From positions 332,693 to 396,692 of the forward strand of contig NZ_JAFLEQ010000003.1 in the NCBI RefSeq assembly GCF_017307055.1: 64,000 nt of DNA, written 5' to 3'. This DNA is from Corynebacterium mendelii. GTDB lineage: Bacteria > Actinomycetota > Actinomycetes > Mycobacteriales > Mycobacteriaceae. Within the stretch, counting starts at the first letter, position 1, and each line of letters starts with the position of its first letter. This document shows positions 40,829 to 50,203 of the stretch, in pieces. Under the pieces are notes generated by a model that saw only the letters and a program-made list of their open reading frames with translations, searched no databases and had not been told where the DNA came from. A program made the translations under genes and the position numbers.

Positions 40829-41164
40829 ATGGTTACCAAGACTGCCCCACGAATTCTCGACGTCCGACACGTTCGGCCCGCTGAACGGCCGGCGGAGCCG
40901 CTTTTGCGCGAAGCACTCGGAGCCGCTTTGCGGTCCTTCCGTGCCGAGCAGAAGATCACCCTGCGTGAACTGGCTGAGCTGTCCTGTGTGTCACCGGGAT
41001 ACCTGTCGGAACTGGAACGCGGCCGGAAAGAAGTCTCTTCCGAGCTTCTGGCCGCGGTCTGCCACGCCCTGGGGACCTCCGTGGCGGATGTGCTCATTGA
41101 AGCCGCCGGTTCCATGGCCGTGTCCTCCGCCGACAGCGACCTGGCTGCCGTGCAGGGCGTCTGA
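40829..41164 (+). CDS. clgR: ClgR-type transcriptional regulator
   Basis: 111 aa. A single XRE-type helix-turn-helix spans residues ~28-82 with the strongly conserved stretch SPGYLSELERGRKEVSSELL. ClgR activates clp protease genes and, in mycobacteria, the phage-shock operon. Start is uncertain: ATG 40829 is given; TTG 40817 (GAGG 7 nt upstream) and GTG 40826 are in frame. The next gene is pspA, consistent with a ClgR-PspA envelope-stress unit. Confidence 0.9.
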   Translation: MVTKTAPRILDVRHVRPAERPAEPLLREALGAALRSFRAEQKITLRELAELSCVSPGYLSELERGRKEVSSELLAAVCHALGTSVADVLIEAAGSMAVSSADSDLAAVQGV

Positions 41165-41433
41165 GTGACGCGACCGGGCAAAAACAACCCGGTTGCAGCT
41201 GGTTGATCGACCGCCCATCACCTGTCTCCCGCGCTGGTAGTAGGGTGGTGGGTACTATGCACACTGCCTCCTGCCGCGGGCTGCCGCCGGGAGCCCCGGA
41301 GCTGTTTTTTCTGCGCACCTTTTGCCGGTGACATTCCCGGTGGACGTTTCCCCCGATCGTGACGGGGGATGATGTTTGTCCGCTGGGCGTGGCGCCGCAC
41401 TGAACCTCCCACAAAGAAAGCTACAAAAAAGTT

Positions 41434-42279
41434 ATGGCTAACCCGTTTTCGAAAGCCTGGAAATACCTGTTGGCTCTGTTTGACAGCAAGATCGAGGAGA
41501 ACGCTGATCCGAAGATCCAGATTCAGCAGGCCATTGAAGAAGCACAGCGCCAGCACCAGGAGCTGTCGCAGCAGGCCGCTGCTGTTATCGGCAACCAGCG
41601 TCAGTTGGAAATGCAGCTCAACCGGCAGCTGGCTGATGTCGAAAAGCTCAACGCCAACACCAAGCAGGCGCTGAATCTCGCGCAGCAGGCCCGTGACAAA
41701 GGCGATGCCGCCAAGGCCGTCGATTACGAAAACGCCGCCGAGGCTTTCGCCGCCCAGCTGGTGCAGGCCGAGCAGAACGTCGAAGACACCAAAAAGCTGC
41801 ACGACCAGGCTCTGCGTCAGGCCGAAGAAGCCAAGCGCGCCGTGGAACGCAACTCGATGAAGCTGCAGGAGCAGGTCAACGAGCGCACCAAGCTGCTCAG
41901 CCAGTTGGAGCAGGCCAAGATGCAGGAGAAGGTCTCCGAGTCGCTGCAGTCGATGAACGCCATCGGTTCGAGTTCCTCGGCCCCCAACCTTGATCAGGTC
42001 CGCGACAAGATCGAGGCCCGCTACGCCAAGGCACTCGGCCAGGCGGAACTGGCTGAAAATTCCGTCCAGGGCCGCATGGAGGAAGTCCGCCAGGCCAGCG
42101 TGCAAATGGCCGGACACTCCCGGCTGGAAGCCATCCGTGCCGAAATGTCCGGCGGCAAGGCCATCTCCTCCGGTGCAGCCGACTCCGACCACCAGATCGA
42201 AGCCCCCAAACAGTCTGATGCCGCCAATCCGGCTGATGCCGCAGTGGAGGCAAAGTTGAAGGAACTGCGCGGCGAATAG
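41434..42279 (+). CDS. pspA: PspA/IM30-family protein (35-kDa antigen type)
   Basis: 281 aa, almost entirely alpha-helical coiled coil with many Gln, Ala and Glu residues. Starts [20 protein letters not shown], an amphipathic membrane-binding helix. These proteins form scaffolds on the inner face of a damaged membrane. The mycobacterial counterpart Rv2744c is controlled by ClgR, the gene upstream here. The third mycobacterial partner (Rv2743c) is absent: a terminator follows directly. Confidence 0.92.
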   Translation: MANPFSKAWKYLLALFDSKIEENADPKIQIQQAIEEAQRQHQELSQQAAAVIGNQRQLEMQLNRQLADVEKLNANTKQALNLAQQARDKGDAAKAVDYENAAEAFAAQLVQAEQNVEDTKKLHDQALRQAEEAKRAVERNSMKLQEQVNERTKLLSQLEQAKMQEKVSESLQSMNAIGSSSSAPNLDQVRDKIEARYAKALGQAELAENSVQGRMEEVRQASVQMAGHSRLEAIRAEMSGGKAISSGAADSDHQIEAPKQSDAANPADAAVEAKLKELRGE

Positions 42280-42380
42280 CCGTCGGCGGGGGACAGGACA
42301 CCCACGTCGGCATCTCCCGCACCCGACAGCGCCGCGGCGGTTACTGCCCGGCCGCGTCCGGTCTGAAAACTGACAACAAA

Positions 42381-42421
42381 GATCACCCCGGCCTGTTCAC
42401 CGAGAGCAGGCCGGGGTGATC
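42381..42421. terminator. Terminator between pspA and bioN
   Basis: A perfect 15-bp stem (42381-42395 with 42407-42421) with an 11-nt loop sits between two convergent genes. AAAACTGACAACAAA to the left and ATTTCTGTG to the right let it serve both strands. Confidence 0.75.
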
Positions 42422-42454
42422 ATTTCTGTGCCGTCCCGGCTGCCGGTGGCGTGA

Positions 42455-43081
42455 TCAGTCAACGGCGCCCCGGGCGGTGAGAGCATCAGCGATATGTTCG
42501 GCCCGCCGGATCGACCGGATGATCACCGGGGTGCCGAAGGCTGCAGGCGAGGCCCCCAGACCCCGTGCTTTACGGGCATCAAGCACATCGTTGACGGTTG
42601 CCAGCTGCAGCGGAATCAACCTGATGGTCAAACTCACTGCCAGGGAGATGTGGGCGGCGGGAAAACCGAACCGTTCCAGGGGCGCAAGAGATGTGTCGAG
42701 AAGATCCATCATCTCCGATACCCGCACGGTCAGCGTCATCACGGTGGCGGCGATAATATTCGACAGCAGCACCAGGGCGGTGGTGGCGGTCGCGTCAATG
42801 CCTTTGGCAAACACCATCATCACGCTGATCAAGGCGATAAACGGCAGGACCGGCCACACCTGCCGCCACGCCGTGAGCGGCGGGATTTTCGCCAGCACAT
42901 AACCGGATGCGGCCAGCGCCACACAGATCAGGCCGTGCCAGAACGTGTGGCAGATGACGTTCGAGGCGATGATGAACACGAACACGGCCACACATTTCCA
43001 GCCGGCGGGAAGCCGGTGGATGACCGAATCCTTGTCGACATAGACGCCCAGCGGTATCTCCCTGACCATGTCCGCTGTCAC
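42455..43081 (-). CDS. bioN: ECF transporter T component, biotin (BioN)
   Basis: 208 aa with about five hydrophobic spans, the EcfT/CbiQ family. It links the substrate-binding BioY to the ATPase BioM. The coupling-helix motif appears as DARKARGLG. Its ATG overlaps the bioM stop by 4 nt, showing translational coupling. Last gene of bioYMN. Confidence 0.92.
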   Translation of the reverse strand: MTADMVREIPLGVYVDKDSVIHRLPAGWKCVAVFVFIIASNVICHTFWHGLICVALAASGYVLAKIPPLTAWRQVWPVLPFIALISVMMVFAKGIDATATTALVLLSNIIAATVMTLTVRVSEMMDLLDTSLAPLERFGFPAAHISLAVSLTIRLIPLQLATVNDVLDARKARGLGASPAAFGTPVIIRSIRRAEHIADALTARGAVD

Positions 43082-43764
43082 ATCCCGCCCATGAGACGGA
43101 CATAGAAGTCGATGACCTCATCGGGGCTGCCATCACAGGCGATCATCCCCCGGTCAAGGCACAGCACCCTGTCGAAGCCCCGCAGAAAATCAAGATCGTG
43201 GGTCACCACGATCAGCTGCTGGTCGAGAGTGTCGAACACCTGCCGGATATTGAGTCGGTTACGCAGGTCGAGCAGTGTTGTCGGCTCGTCGGCGATGAGC
43301 ACATCCGGTTCAATGACCGTCACGGCCGCCAACGCCAGCATCTGTTTTTGGCCGCCGGACAACAGGTGGGGGGAGTGGTCGGCGTGGCCGGCCAGACCGA
43401 ACCTGTCCATGGCGGCGGCGACCCGGCAGTCGCGCTCTGCTTTGCCCAGATTGAAACGCCGCAGGGAAAAGGCGATGTCCTCTTTGACCGTGGGCATGAC
43501 AATCTGGTTGTCGGCGTCAGCGAAGACGAACCCCACCCGTTTGCGGATGTCTTTCGGTTTGTCTTTCACATCGACACCGTCCACGGTGACCGTGCCGGTG
43601 GTGGGCGAAGTCAGACCGTTGATCAGCCGGATCATCGACGATTTGCCGCCGCCATTGGCGCCGATAATGCCGATACGGTCCTCGGCGAGGGTGGCATCGA
43701 TGTGCGTCAGGACCTCGCGGCTACCGTAAGTCAGGCTCACGTGATCAAAATGAATAACGGGCAC
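43078..43764 (-). CDS. bioM: ECF transporter ATPase, biotin (BioM)
   Basis: 228 aa ABC ATPase. Walker A GANGGGKSS, Q-loop in VFADADNQ, signature LLSGGQKQMLALA, Walker B VLIADEPTTLLD, H-loop VVTHD. Drives biotin uptake with BioY and BioN. 147 bp separate it from bioY; that gap shows no gene. Confidence 0.93.
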   Translation of the reverse strand: MPVIHFDHVSLTYGSREVLTHIDATLAEDRIGIIGANGGGKSSMIRLINGLTSPTTGTVTVDGVDVKDKPKDIRKRVGFVFADADNQIVMPTVKEDIAFSLRRFNLGKAERDCRVAAAMDRFGLAGHADHSPHLLSGGQKQMLALAAVTVIEPDVLIADEPTTLLDLRNRLNIRQVFDTLDQQLIVVTHDLDFLRGFDRVLCLDRGMIACDGSPDEVIDFYVRLMGGM

Positions 43765-43911
43765 GGTGGCTCCAGTTGCTGGCGGTCGGTAAAAACGGAC
43801 GGGAAAAAATCAGCCGGTGCCGCGGGGGATGCGGCAGACGAAACCGGCTGCAGTCCTGGGGCAGACAGCAGCCGGGAACGGCGCCGGGCGACACGCGGCG
43901 AATCGGTGGGA

Positions 43912-44502
43912 TCAGGCGTTGACGGTCAGTTGCCTGAAGTTTCGCAGATGCGGCAAAGCCATGTGGACACCGACGGCAATGACGCAGATGATCACCAGTT
44001 TGATGCCCATGCCGGGCAGGAAGGGAACCTGGGCAAGCAGTGCTGCTTTCAGATCCATGCCGGCCCGCAGGATCAGCCCGCCAATACCGAAGGCGTACTG
44101 GACGGCGAACCCGGCCAGGGAACCCAGTGCCAGAAATACCGTCATGCGGACCTTCGACCTGGTGGCACCGGCGGATACCCATCCTGCAGCCAGGGGGCTG
44201 AGCAGGTAGCCGATCAGGTAGCCGACCGTGGGGCCTGCCGCAGCCGCCCACAGGGTGCGGCCGCCGGCGAGAACCGGAAGGTTGACGGCGGCCAGAACAA
44301 AGAACAGGGCAACGGCATAGAAGCCCCTCTTCGGGCCGAGAATGAGGGCGGTGAGAATGATGGCGGCGTTTTGCAGCACGATCGGCACACCGGATGCGGT
44401 CGGGATGGATACGAAAGCCAGCACGACGATCAGGGCAGCGAACACTGCCGCAAAAGCGATGTCGGAGACGATGTTTTTGTTGTTGTCTTTCACGTGCTGC
44501 AT
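43912..44502 (-). CDS. bioY: Biotin-binding S component BioY
   Basis: 196 aa, six hydrophobic spans. The BioY-typical segments VPIVLQNAAIILTALILGP, GGRTLWAAAAGPTVGYLIGY and the central acidic-aromatic regions are present. High-affinity biotin uptake; corynebacteria are often biotin auxotrophs. A BioQ-type operator lies 22 bp upstream of the start and divergent from the DUF3046 gene. Confidence 0.94.
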   Translation of the reverse strand: MQHVKDNNKNIVSDIAFAAVFAALIVVLAFVSIPTASGVPIVLQNAAIILTALILGPKRGFYAVALFFVLAAVNLPVLAGGRTLWAAAAGPTVGYLIGYLLSPLAAGWVSAGATRSKVRMTVFLALGSLAGFAVQYAFGIGGLILRAGMDLKAALLAQVPFLPGMGIKLVIICVIAVGVHMALPHLRNFRQLTVNA

Positions 44503-44523
44503 GGTACACGTCCACCGCCAATG

Positions 44524-44538
44524 GTTAAACAGTGTTCA
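44524..44538 (-). promoter_or_regulatory. BioQ-like operator of bioYMN
   Basis: On the minus strand the site reads TGAACACTGTTTAAC. The published C. glutamicum BioQ consensus, as I recall it, is TGAAC-N3-GTTAC; the first arm and spacing fit exactly and the second arm has one extra T. It overlaps a likely -10 region of bioY, where the TetR-type repressor BioQ would block transcription. Confidence 0.55.
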
Positions 44539-44579
44539 ATGATGCGGTGCCACCCCCGGGGCGGGTAGGATCGCCTGCC

Positions 44580-44786
44580 ATGCAGTACACGGACTTCCGC
44601 CGCAACATCGAGGCTGAATTCGGCGACATGAGGGGGCCGTTCATGCTCAACTCCCATGTGCTGCGCGAATACGGCAAAACCCCCAACGAACTGATCGAGC
44701 AGGGGGAGCCCCTGCGTGATATCTGGTGGGCCATCTGCGACGACTTCGAGATTCCGGAACTGCGCAGGCTCGGACCCGATGACTAG
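44580..44786 (+). CDS. DUF3046 protein
   Basis: 68 aa, the usual length. The sequence (FRRNIEAEFGDMRGPFMLNS, GKTPNELIEQGEPLRDIWWA) matches the DUF3046 proteins found just before recA in Corynebacteriales (Rv2738c in M. tuberculosis). Function unknown. ATG 44580 lies 8 nt after TAGGAT (44566-44571); no ribosome-binding site, so probably leaderless. Confidence 0.88.
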   Translation: MQYTDFRRNIEAEFGDMRGPFMLNSHVLREYGKTPNELIEQGEPLRDIWWAICDDFEIPELRRLGPDD

Positions 44787-44989
44787 CCGTTTTCCACCAA
44801 AAGCGGGCCGGTCACACCGCCCGCAGCCGGTGGCCGCGGGAGTGCCGGCAGCCCCCGCGGGTTTCTTGCGGCCCCGTGAACACCATCCGGTGTGAATGCG
44901 TGACTCTGCATCCAACCGGGTGGCTGCGGGTGCCTGATGGGTTGGGGAAGGCGTCGGCCCGCGACACGCTGGGCGGAAGATCGAACGTG

Positions 44990-45012
44990 TCGAACAGATG
45001 TGCGTGTATAGT
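44990..45012 (+). promoter_or_regulatory. SOS promoter of recA: LexA box plus -10 element
   Basis: TCGAACAGATGTGCGT at 44990-45005 matches 14 of 16 positions of the C. glutamicum LexA box TCGAAMANNTGTTCGA. It directly abuts a good -10 element, TATAGT at 45007-45012. LexA bound here would block recA transcription until DNA damage. The predicted 5' leader is then about 250 nt long and contains no gene. The rest of the 44787-45269 gap shows nothing else. Confidence 0.7.
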
Positions 45013-45269
45013 TGCAGCCGGTCACAGACCGGTCGTTATCCTTGGCACGTGCGGGTCGAATCCGGCAGGTGGGCAGATGGCCCACCGGACCCGGGCCCCA
45101 CCCCTTAAAAGGGGTTGTCCGGGAGAAATATCCCTTTCATGGAGCCGATCGGCCGGAAGTCCGGTCCAAATTATGTGGAGGGTTTCACCGCACTCCGGAT
45201 AATGCGGTGACAATCCCGCTTCCACCGCCACGACACAGTTTTTTAAAAGACAGCAAAGGACACCAGCCC

Positions 45270-46376
45270 ATGCCCCCGAAGAAGAAAAAGCAGCCGATTC
45301 CCTCCACCAGGGAGAACCGCCAGAAAGCCCTCAAAGACGCCATGGCGTTGATTGAGAAGGACTTCGGTAAAGGTGCTGTCATGATGCTGGGCGATGATTC
45401 CCGCCCCCCGATTTCCTCTATCAGCTCCGGCAACACCGCCATCGACATCGCCCTGGGCATCGGGGGCTTCCCGCGGGGCAGGATCGTCGAGGTCTACGGT
45501 CCGGAATCCTCCGGTAAAACAACCGTGGCCCTGCATGCTGTCGCCCAGGCCCAGAAAGCCGACGGTATCGCCGCATTCATTGACGCCGAGCATGCCCTGG
45601 ATCCGGAATACGCCCGCAAACTGGGCGTCGACACCGACAACCTGATTGTGGCCCAGCCCGACACCGGTGAACAGGCCCTGGAAATCGCCGACATGCTGGT
45701 GCGTTCCGGTGCGATCGACATTATTGTCATCGACTCTGTTGCGGCGTTGACCCCGAAGGCCGAAATCGAAGGTGAGATGGGTGATTCCCACGTCGGTCTG
45801 CAGGCACGTCTGATGAGCCAGGCACTGCGGAAAATGACCGGCGCCCTGTCAAATTCGGGCACCACCGCCATTTTCATCAACCAGCTGCGTGAGAAGATCG
45901 GTGTGATGTTCGGCTCCCCGGAGACCACCACCGGCGGTAAAGCGCTGAAGTTCTACTCTTCGGTGCGGTGTGATGTGCGCCGGATCCAGACCTTGAAGGA
46001 CGGGCAGGACGCCATCGGCAACCGGACCCGTTTGAAAGTGGTCAAAAACAAAGTGTCCCCGCCGTTCAAGATCGCCGAGTTCGACATCATCTACGGCGAA
46101 GGCATTTCCCGGGAATCGTCGATCATCGACCTGGGGGTGGAAAACGGCATCATCAAAAAATCCGGTTCCTGGTTCACCTACAACGGTGACCAGCTCGGAC
46201 AGGGCAAGGAAAAAGTACGCCTCTACCTGAAAGAGACCCCGGAGCTGGCCGACGAGATCGAGCAGAAAATTTTCGCCAAAGTCGGTATGGGCGATGCCGT
46301 CGACGATGATGAGCTGTCGGATGAACCCATCGATGTGGTGCCCAACGTCGATTTGGATGACGAGCAGGACGAGTAA
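45270..46376 (+). CDS. recA: Recombinase RecA
   Basis: Strand-exchange protein and co-protease for LexA. 368 aa. Walker [10 protein letters not shown], the loop-1 region [12 protein letters not shown], and loop 2 [20 protein letters not shown] long acidic C-terminus (DDDELSDEP and onward) is present. ATG 45270 has AAAGGA 9-10 nt upstream. No intein. recX follows. Confidence 0.98.
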   Translation: MPPKKKKQPIPSTRENRQKALKDAMALIEKDFGKGAVMMLGDDSRPPISSISSGNTAIDIALGIGGFPRGRIVEVYGPESSGKTTVALHAVAQAQKADGIAAFIDAEHALDPEYARKLGVDTDNLIVAQPDTGEQALEIADMLVRSGAIDIIVIDSVAALTPKAEIEGEMGDSHVGLQARLMSQALRKMTGALSNSGTTAIFINQLREKIGVMFGSPETTTGGKALKFYSSVRCDVRRIQTLKDGQDAIGNRTRLKVVKNKVSPPFKIAEFDIIYGEGISRESSIIDLGVENGIIKKSGSWFTYNGDQLGQGKEKVRLYLKETPELADEIEQKIFAKVGMGDAVDDDELSDEPIDVVPNVDLDDEQDE

Positions 46377-46517
46377 ACAGACACGTGGAAAAGCGCCTGG
46401 TGGCGCTGCCGCACCCCGGGGGAGGACACAGCCCCTGGGGTGCTGCCGTATGGGAAGGACGAGCCGGCACCAAGCGTTGTCACAGGCGGGGAAGAGATGT
46501 CAGGAGGCGACAAAGAC

Positions 46518-47144
46518 ATGGACGGAACGCAGAGTCCGGACAGCGGTGCCGGACCGGATCCGCGGGTTATTGAGGCGTTGAAAAAGGCCGTGGAGCATGC
46601 CGCGCACAATCCCCGCGGCGGTCTGGTGGATCCGTTGCTGGAAAAAAACAAGGCTGAGGTGCGCCACCGCGCGCTGCTGCTGTTGAATCAGCGTTCCCGC
46701 TCCCGGGGGGAATTGGCCGACCGGCTGGAACAACTCGATTTCGATCCCGAACTCACCGAGATGGTGCTCGATGATCTGCAGCGGGCCGGATTGGTCGATG
46801 ATCTGGCTTTCGCCACCGAATGGGTGCGGCAGCGCCACGCCCGCCGCGGTAAATCACGGCAGATGCTCGACAAAGAACTGCGGGAGAAAAAAGTGCCCGC
46901 CGGGATCCGGCGGGAAGCACTCGACCAGCTCGATGACAGTGCCGAAGAGCGCACCGCAACAGCCCTGGCGGTGAAAAAAGCTTCCCGCATCACCGCCGTG
47001 CCCGCCGACCGCGCGATGTACGACAAATACCTGCGCCGCATCCTCGGGGTGTTGGCCAGGCGCGGTTTCCCCCAGTCCATGTCGATGTCCCTGGCGAAAA
47101 AAGCGCTCGATGACCGCATCGCCGAATTGGGCGGCACAGGATAG
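46518..47144 (+). CDS. recX: Regulatory protein RecX
   Basis: Binds RecA filaments and limits their activity. 208 aa with three-helix repeats typical of RecX (RSRGELADRLEQLDFD, VLDDLQRAGLVDDLAFATEW). ATG 46518 is chosen because AGGAGG lies at 46502-46507, 10 nt upstream; ATG 46497 is also in frame. 141 nt separate it from recA, and the pair is probably co-transcribed. Confidence 0.92.
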   Translation: MDGTQSPDSGAGPDPRVIEALKKAVEHAAHNPRGGLVDPLLEKNKAEVRHRALLLLNQRSRSRGELADRLEQLDFDPELTEMVLDDLQRAGLVDDLAFATEWVRQRHARRGKSRQMLDKELREKKVPAGIRREALDQLDDSAEERTATALAVKKASRITAVPADRAMYDKYLRRILGVLARRGFPQSMSMSLAKKALDDRIAELGGTG

Positions 47145-47216
47145 CCGGTCAGGAAGCATCCGGTCACCCGTGAGGCGATTTTTCCCCTGTGCCTGGGGCT
47201 TATAGACTTGCACCCC

Positions 47217-48773
47217 GTGACTTCCCAGCAACATTCCACCAGCCCCGGATCGACTGCCGCCGCCCGCACCTACCAGGTGCGCACATTCGGCTGCCAGATG
47301 AACGTCCACGACTCAGAACGGTTGGCCGGGCTGCTGGAACAGGCGGGCTACCGGCAGGCCGGGGAAGGCGTCGAACCCGATCTGGTGGTTCTCAACACCT
47401 GCGCGGTGCGGGAAAACGCGGATATGCGTTTGTACGGAACCCTGGGACATTTGAAATCGGTCAAGGATTCCCATCCCGGAATGCAGATCGCCGTCGGCGG
47501 CTGCCTGGCGCAGAAAGACCGCTCGGTGGTCATCGACAAAGCACCCTGGGTGGATGTCGTTTTCGGCACCCACAACATCGGGTCACTCCCGGCGCTGCTC
47601 AAACGTGCCGAACACAACCAGACCGCACAGCTGGAAATCGTTGATTCGCTGGAACAGTTCCCCTCGGTGCTGCCGGCGAAAAGGGAATCCGCCTACGCCG
47701 GGTGGGTCAGTGTCTCGGTCGGCTGCAACAACACCTGCACTTTCTGCATTGTGCCCTCGCTGCGCGGCAAAGAGGCCGACCGGCGTCCCGGCGACATTCT
47801 GGCGGAAGTCCAGGCACTGGTTGACCAGGGTGTGGTCGAGGTGACCCTGCTCGGGCAAAACGTCAACGCCTACGGGGTCCACTTCGCCGACCCGGGCCTG
47901 GAACGCGACCGGTCGGCTTTTTCGAAACTTCTGCGGGCCTGCGGTGACATCGACGGACTGGAGCGGGTGCGTTTCACCAGCCCGCACCCGGCGGAATTCA
48001 CCAGCGACGTCATTGACGCGATGGCCGACACCCCGAACGTCTGCCCGCAGCTGCACATGCCGCTGCAGTCCGGTTCGGACAAGGTTCTCAAAGAGATGAA
48101 GCGCAGCTACCGGACCAAAAAATTTCTCCGGATTCTCGACGAGGTGCGGGAGAAAATCCCCGGTGCCGCCATTACCACCGACATCATTGTCGGCTTTCCC
48201 GGTGAAACCGAAGAGGATTTCCAGGCCACTCTCGATGTGATGGAAAAAGCCCGGTTCTCCTCGGCGTACACCTTCCAGTATTCCCCGCGTCCGGGAACCC
48301 CGGCCGCCACCTATCCGGACCAGGTTCCCCCGGAGGTGGTCACCGAACGCTACGGGCGGCTGATGGAGCTGCAGGAGAAAATCTGCCTGCAGGAAAACCG
48401 GGCACTGGTCGGCACTACCGTGGAACTGCTCGTCCAGGCCGGGGACTCCAAAAAGGACAAAGCCCGTGGCCGTATGCCCGGGCGCAGCGCCGATGGCCGT
48501 CTGGTGCACTTTTCGACCACTGCCGCCCCCGACGGCCACATCGACCGGTCGGTGCGGCCCGGTGATTTCGTCACCGTCACGCTCACCGATGCCGGGCCGC
48601 ACCATCTGCTGGCCGATTCCGGGGTGCATTCCCACCGCCGGACAAAAGCCGGCGACCACCATGAAGCCGGGCAACGCCCGCAGACCGGGCCCACCGGGGT
48701 GGGGCTGGGGCTGCCGCGTATCGGGCGTCCGGCAAACGAACCGGTCTCTGTCGGCGGCTGCAGCCGCGGCTGA
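47217..48773 (+). CDS. miaB: tRNA-2-methylthio-N6-isopentenyladenosine-37 synthase MiaB
   Basis: Radical-SAM methylthiotransferase acting on tRNA A37 after MiaA. 518 aa. The N-terminal cluster cysteines lie in [24 protein letters not shown] and GGCLAQ; the radical-SAM motif is [17 protein letters not shown] domain begins near residue 390 and a ~50-residue low-complexity tail follows. GTG 47217 is 8 nt after TAGACT (47203-47208), so leaderless initiation is likely. Confidence 0.96.
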   Translation: MTSQQHSTSPGSTAAARTYQVRTFGCQMNVHDSERLAGLLEQAGYRQAGEGVEPDLVVLNTCAVRENADMRLYGTLGHLKSVKDSHPGMQIAVGGCLAQKDRSVVIDKAPWVDVVFGTHNIGSLPALLKRAEHNQTAQLEIVDSLEQFPSVLPAKRESAYAGWVSVSVGCNNTCTFCIVPSLRGKEADRRPGDILAEVQALVDQGVVEVTLLGQNVNAYGVHFADPGLERDRSAFSKLLRACGDIDGLERVRFTSPHPAEFTSDVIDAMADTPNVCPQLHMPLQSGSDKVLKEMKRSYRTKKFLRILDEVREKIPGAAITTDIIVGFPGETEEDFQATLDVMEKARFSSAYTFQYSPRPGTPAATYPDQVPPEVVTERYGRLMELQEKICLQENRALVGTTVELLVQAGDSKKDKARGRMPGRSADGRLVHFSTTAAPDGHIDRSVRPGDFVTVTLTDAGPHHLLADSGVHSHRRTKAGDHHEAGQRPQTGPTGVGLGLPRIGRPANEPVSVGGCSRG

Positions 48774-48923
48774 CACCCTGCCGCTGATTGTGCCCGCCGA
48801 CGTGCGGGTGGCCTGCGGTGGTGCGGGAGTTGTCGGATACCGACCGCATTCGGTTCGGCGGCTACGATTGGGCTAGGCCCGCCCGTCAGGGGCGGGATAC
48901 GATGTGACTTACCGAGGAGAACC

Positions 48924-49616
48924 ATGGACCACAGCAGTCAGGAACTCGCCGCCGAATTGGCGCAGCGCGAACGGCGTGCATCAGCCACCGTGCCGCTGGG
49001 CGGAGCACGCTGGATCCTCATTGCGTTGTTCGTCACGTTTGTCGTGGCGCTGGTGCTGCCGCATTCCGGGTCAGTAAGCGGACTGGATGTGCTGTTCCGT
49101 TCCGACAAAGCCATGGCGGCATCGACCTCGACCATCGAAATGTCCTACGTCTGGCTGGCGCTGATCGCCCAACTGCTGGGACTGGCGGTGGCTGTCACCG
49201 CCAACCGGGCGTTGGCGCAGATGGGAGTTGTTGTCACCATCACCGCCGCCATGTTCTCCATGCTGGCGGTGTGGAAGCGTCAGGTCCGCGGCCCCGGGGA
49301 TCTGGGCACGGGCCCGGGTATCGGGCTGTTTCTCGCCTCCGCTGCGACATTTGTGCTGGTGCTGGTGCTGATAGTTCTGACCATCCAGCGCACCGAGGAA
49401 CAGTGGCAGCTGGATGCGCAACGGCGCACCGTCACCCCGAAAAGTGAACTGGCCCTCGCCCAGCTGGAAGTGCTGGAGGCCAAGCGGGCCGGCAACACCG
49501 ATCCTTTCACCGACGACCGCCGTGACCGGGCGAAACGGCGCCGCCAGCGGATGCTCGGCCAGGACGGCACACAAGGGGACACCACCGGTGGTGGGCAGCC
49601 GGGGAACACACCGTAA
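48924..49616 (+). CDS. Four-span membrane protein (Rv2732c-like)
   Basis: 230 aa: a short acidic/polar N-terminus, four hydrophobic spans (roughly residues 30-47, 73-92, 97-115, 130-154), then a basic cytoplasmic tail ending in a Gly-rich stretch. CGAGGAGAACC precedes ATG 48924. Its place after miaB matches the conserved membrane protein Rv2732c of mycobacteria. Function unknown. Confidence 0.8.
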   Translation: MDHSSQELAAELAQRERRASATVPLGGARWILIALFVTFVVALVLPHSGSVSGLDVLFRSDKAMAASTSTIEMSYVWLALIAQLLGLAVAVTANRALAQMGVVVTITAAMFSMLAVWKRQVRGPGDLGTGPGIGLFLASAATFVLVLVLIVLTIQRTEEQWQLDAQRRTVTPKSELALAQLEVLEAKRAGNTDPFTDDRRDRAKRRRQRMLGQDGTQGDTTGGGQPGNTP

Positions 49617-50203
49617 AGACCCTCCAGGAACTGCTGGTGGGACGGCATGACCCCGCGGCACTGCCTTTTCGGGGGTGATGTGTGCATCAGCTGGCACATA
49701 TTTGCCCGCAGGACTCAACTCCGAAGGGGCGAAGGGTTATAATTCCCAATGTCCGGCTTACGCGAACAGCTGTAGCCGGGCCTGACAAGGGGGACAACCG
49801 CCTTCCACGGATCCACCCCCTTTTGCCGGATGCTCCGGCTCCGCCCTCCTTCCGCGGCCCGGAGTAACGCGACCCGTTCGTGCGAAGCCATTCTGGGGGC
49901 TCTCGCGGGGGCGGGTCGCCCGTCATTTCGCGCCCGGTGGCCGCCACTGCTGTCTGTGGGTTGGTCTCTGTGCCATTCCACCCGGTCGGCACACCACGGC
50001 GTGGGGCAGCTGACCCGGGTGATCACGGCTGGTAACTGTGCGTCAACCGGGTGCTTTATTTCTCCAGACACATCGTTTCGTACATTTCTGAAAGTGCCAC
50101 CACCACACCGACCCCACCGAGTGGAACCGGATTGCTCCGGATACCCGGTGGGGTCGAGGAAAGCTGCTGGTGTGTGATGTCTCGTGCGGGGCCCGGTGTT
50201 GTT
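49617..50203. other. Non-coding gap between convergent genes
   Basis: No protein gene is convincing here. A consensus TATAAT at 49738-49743 is followed 5 nt later by an 8-codon frame (ATG 49749, MSGLREQL, stop). Nothing else recognisable. Confidence 0.35.
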
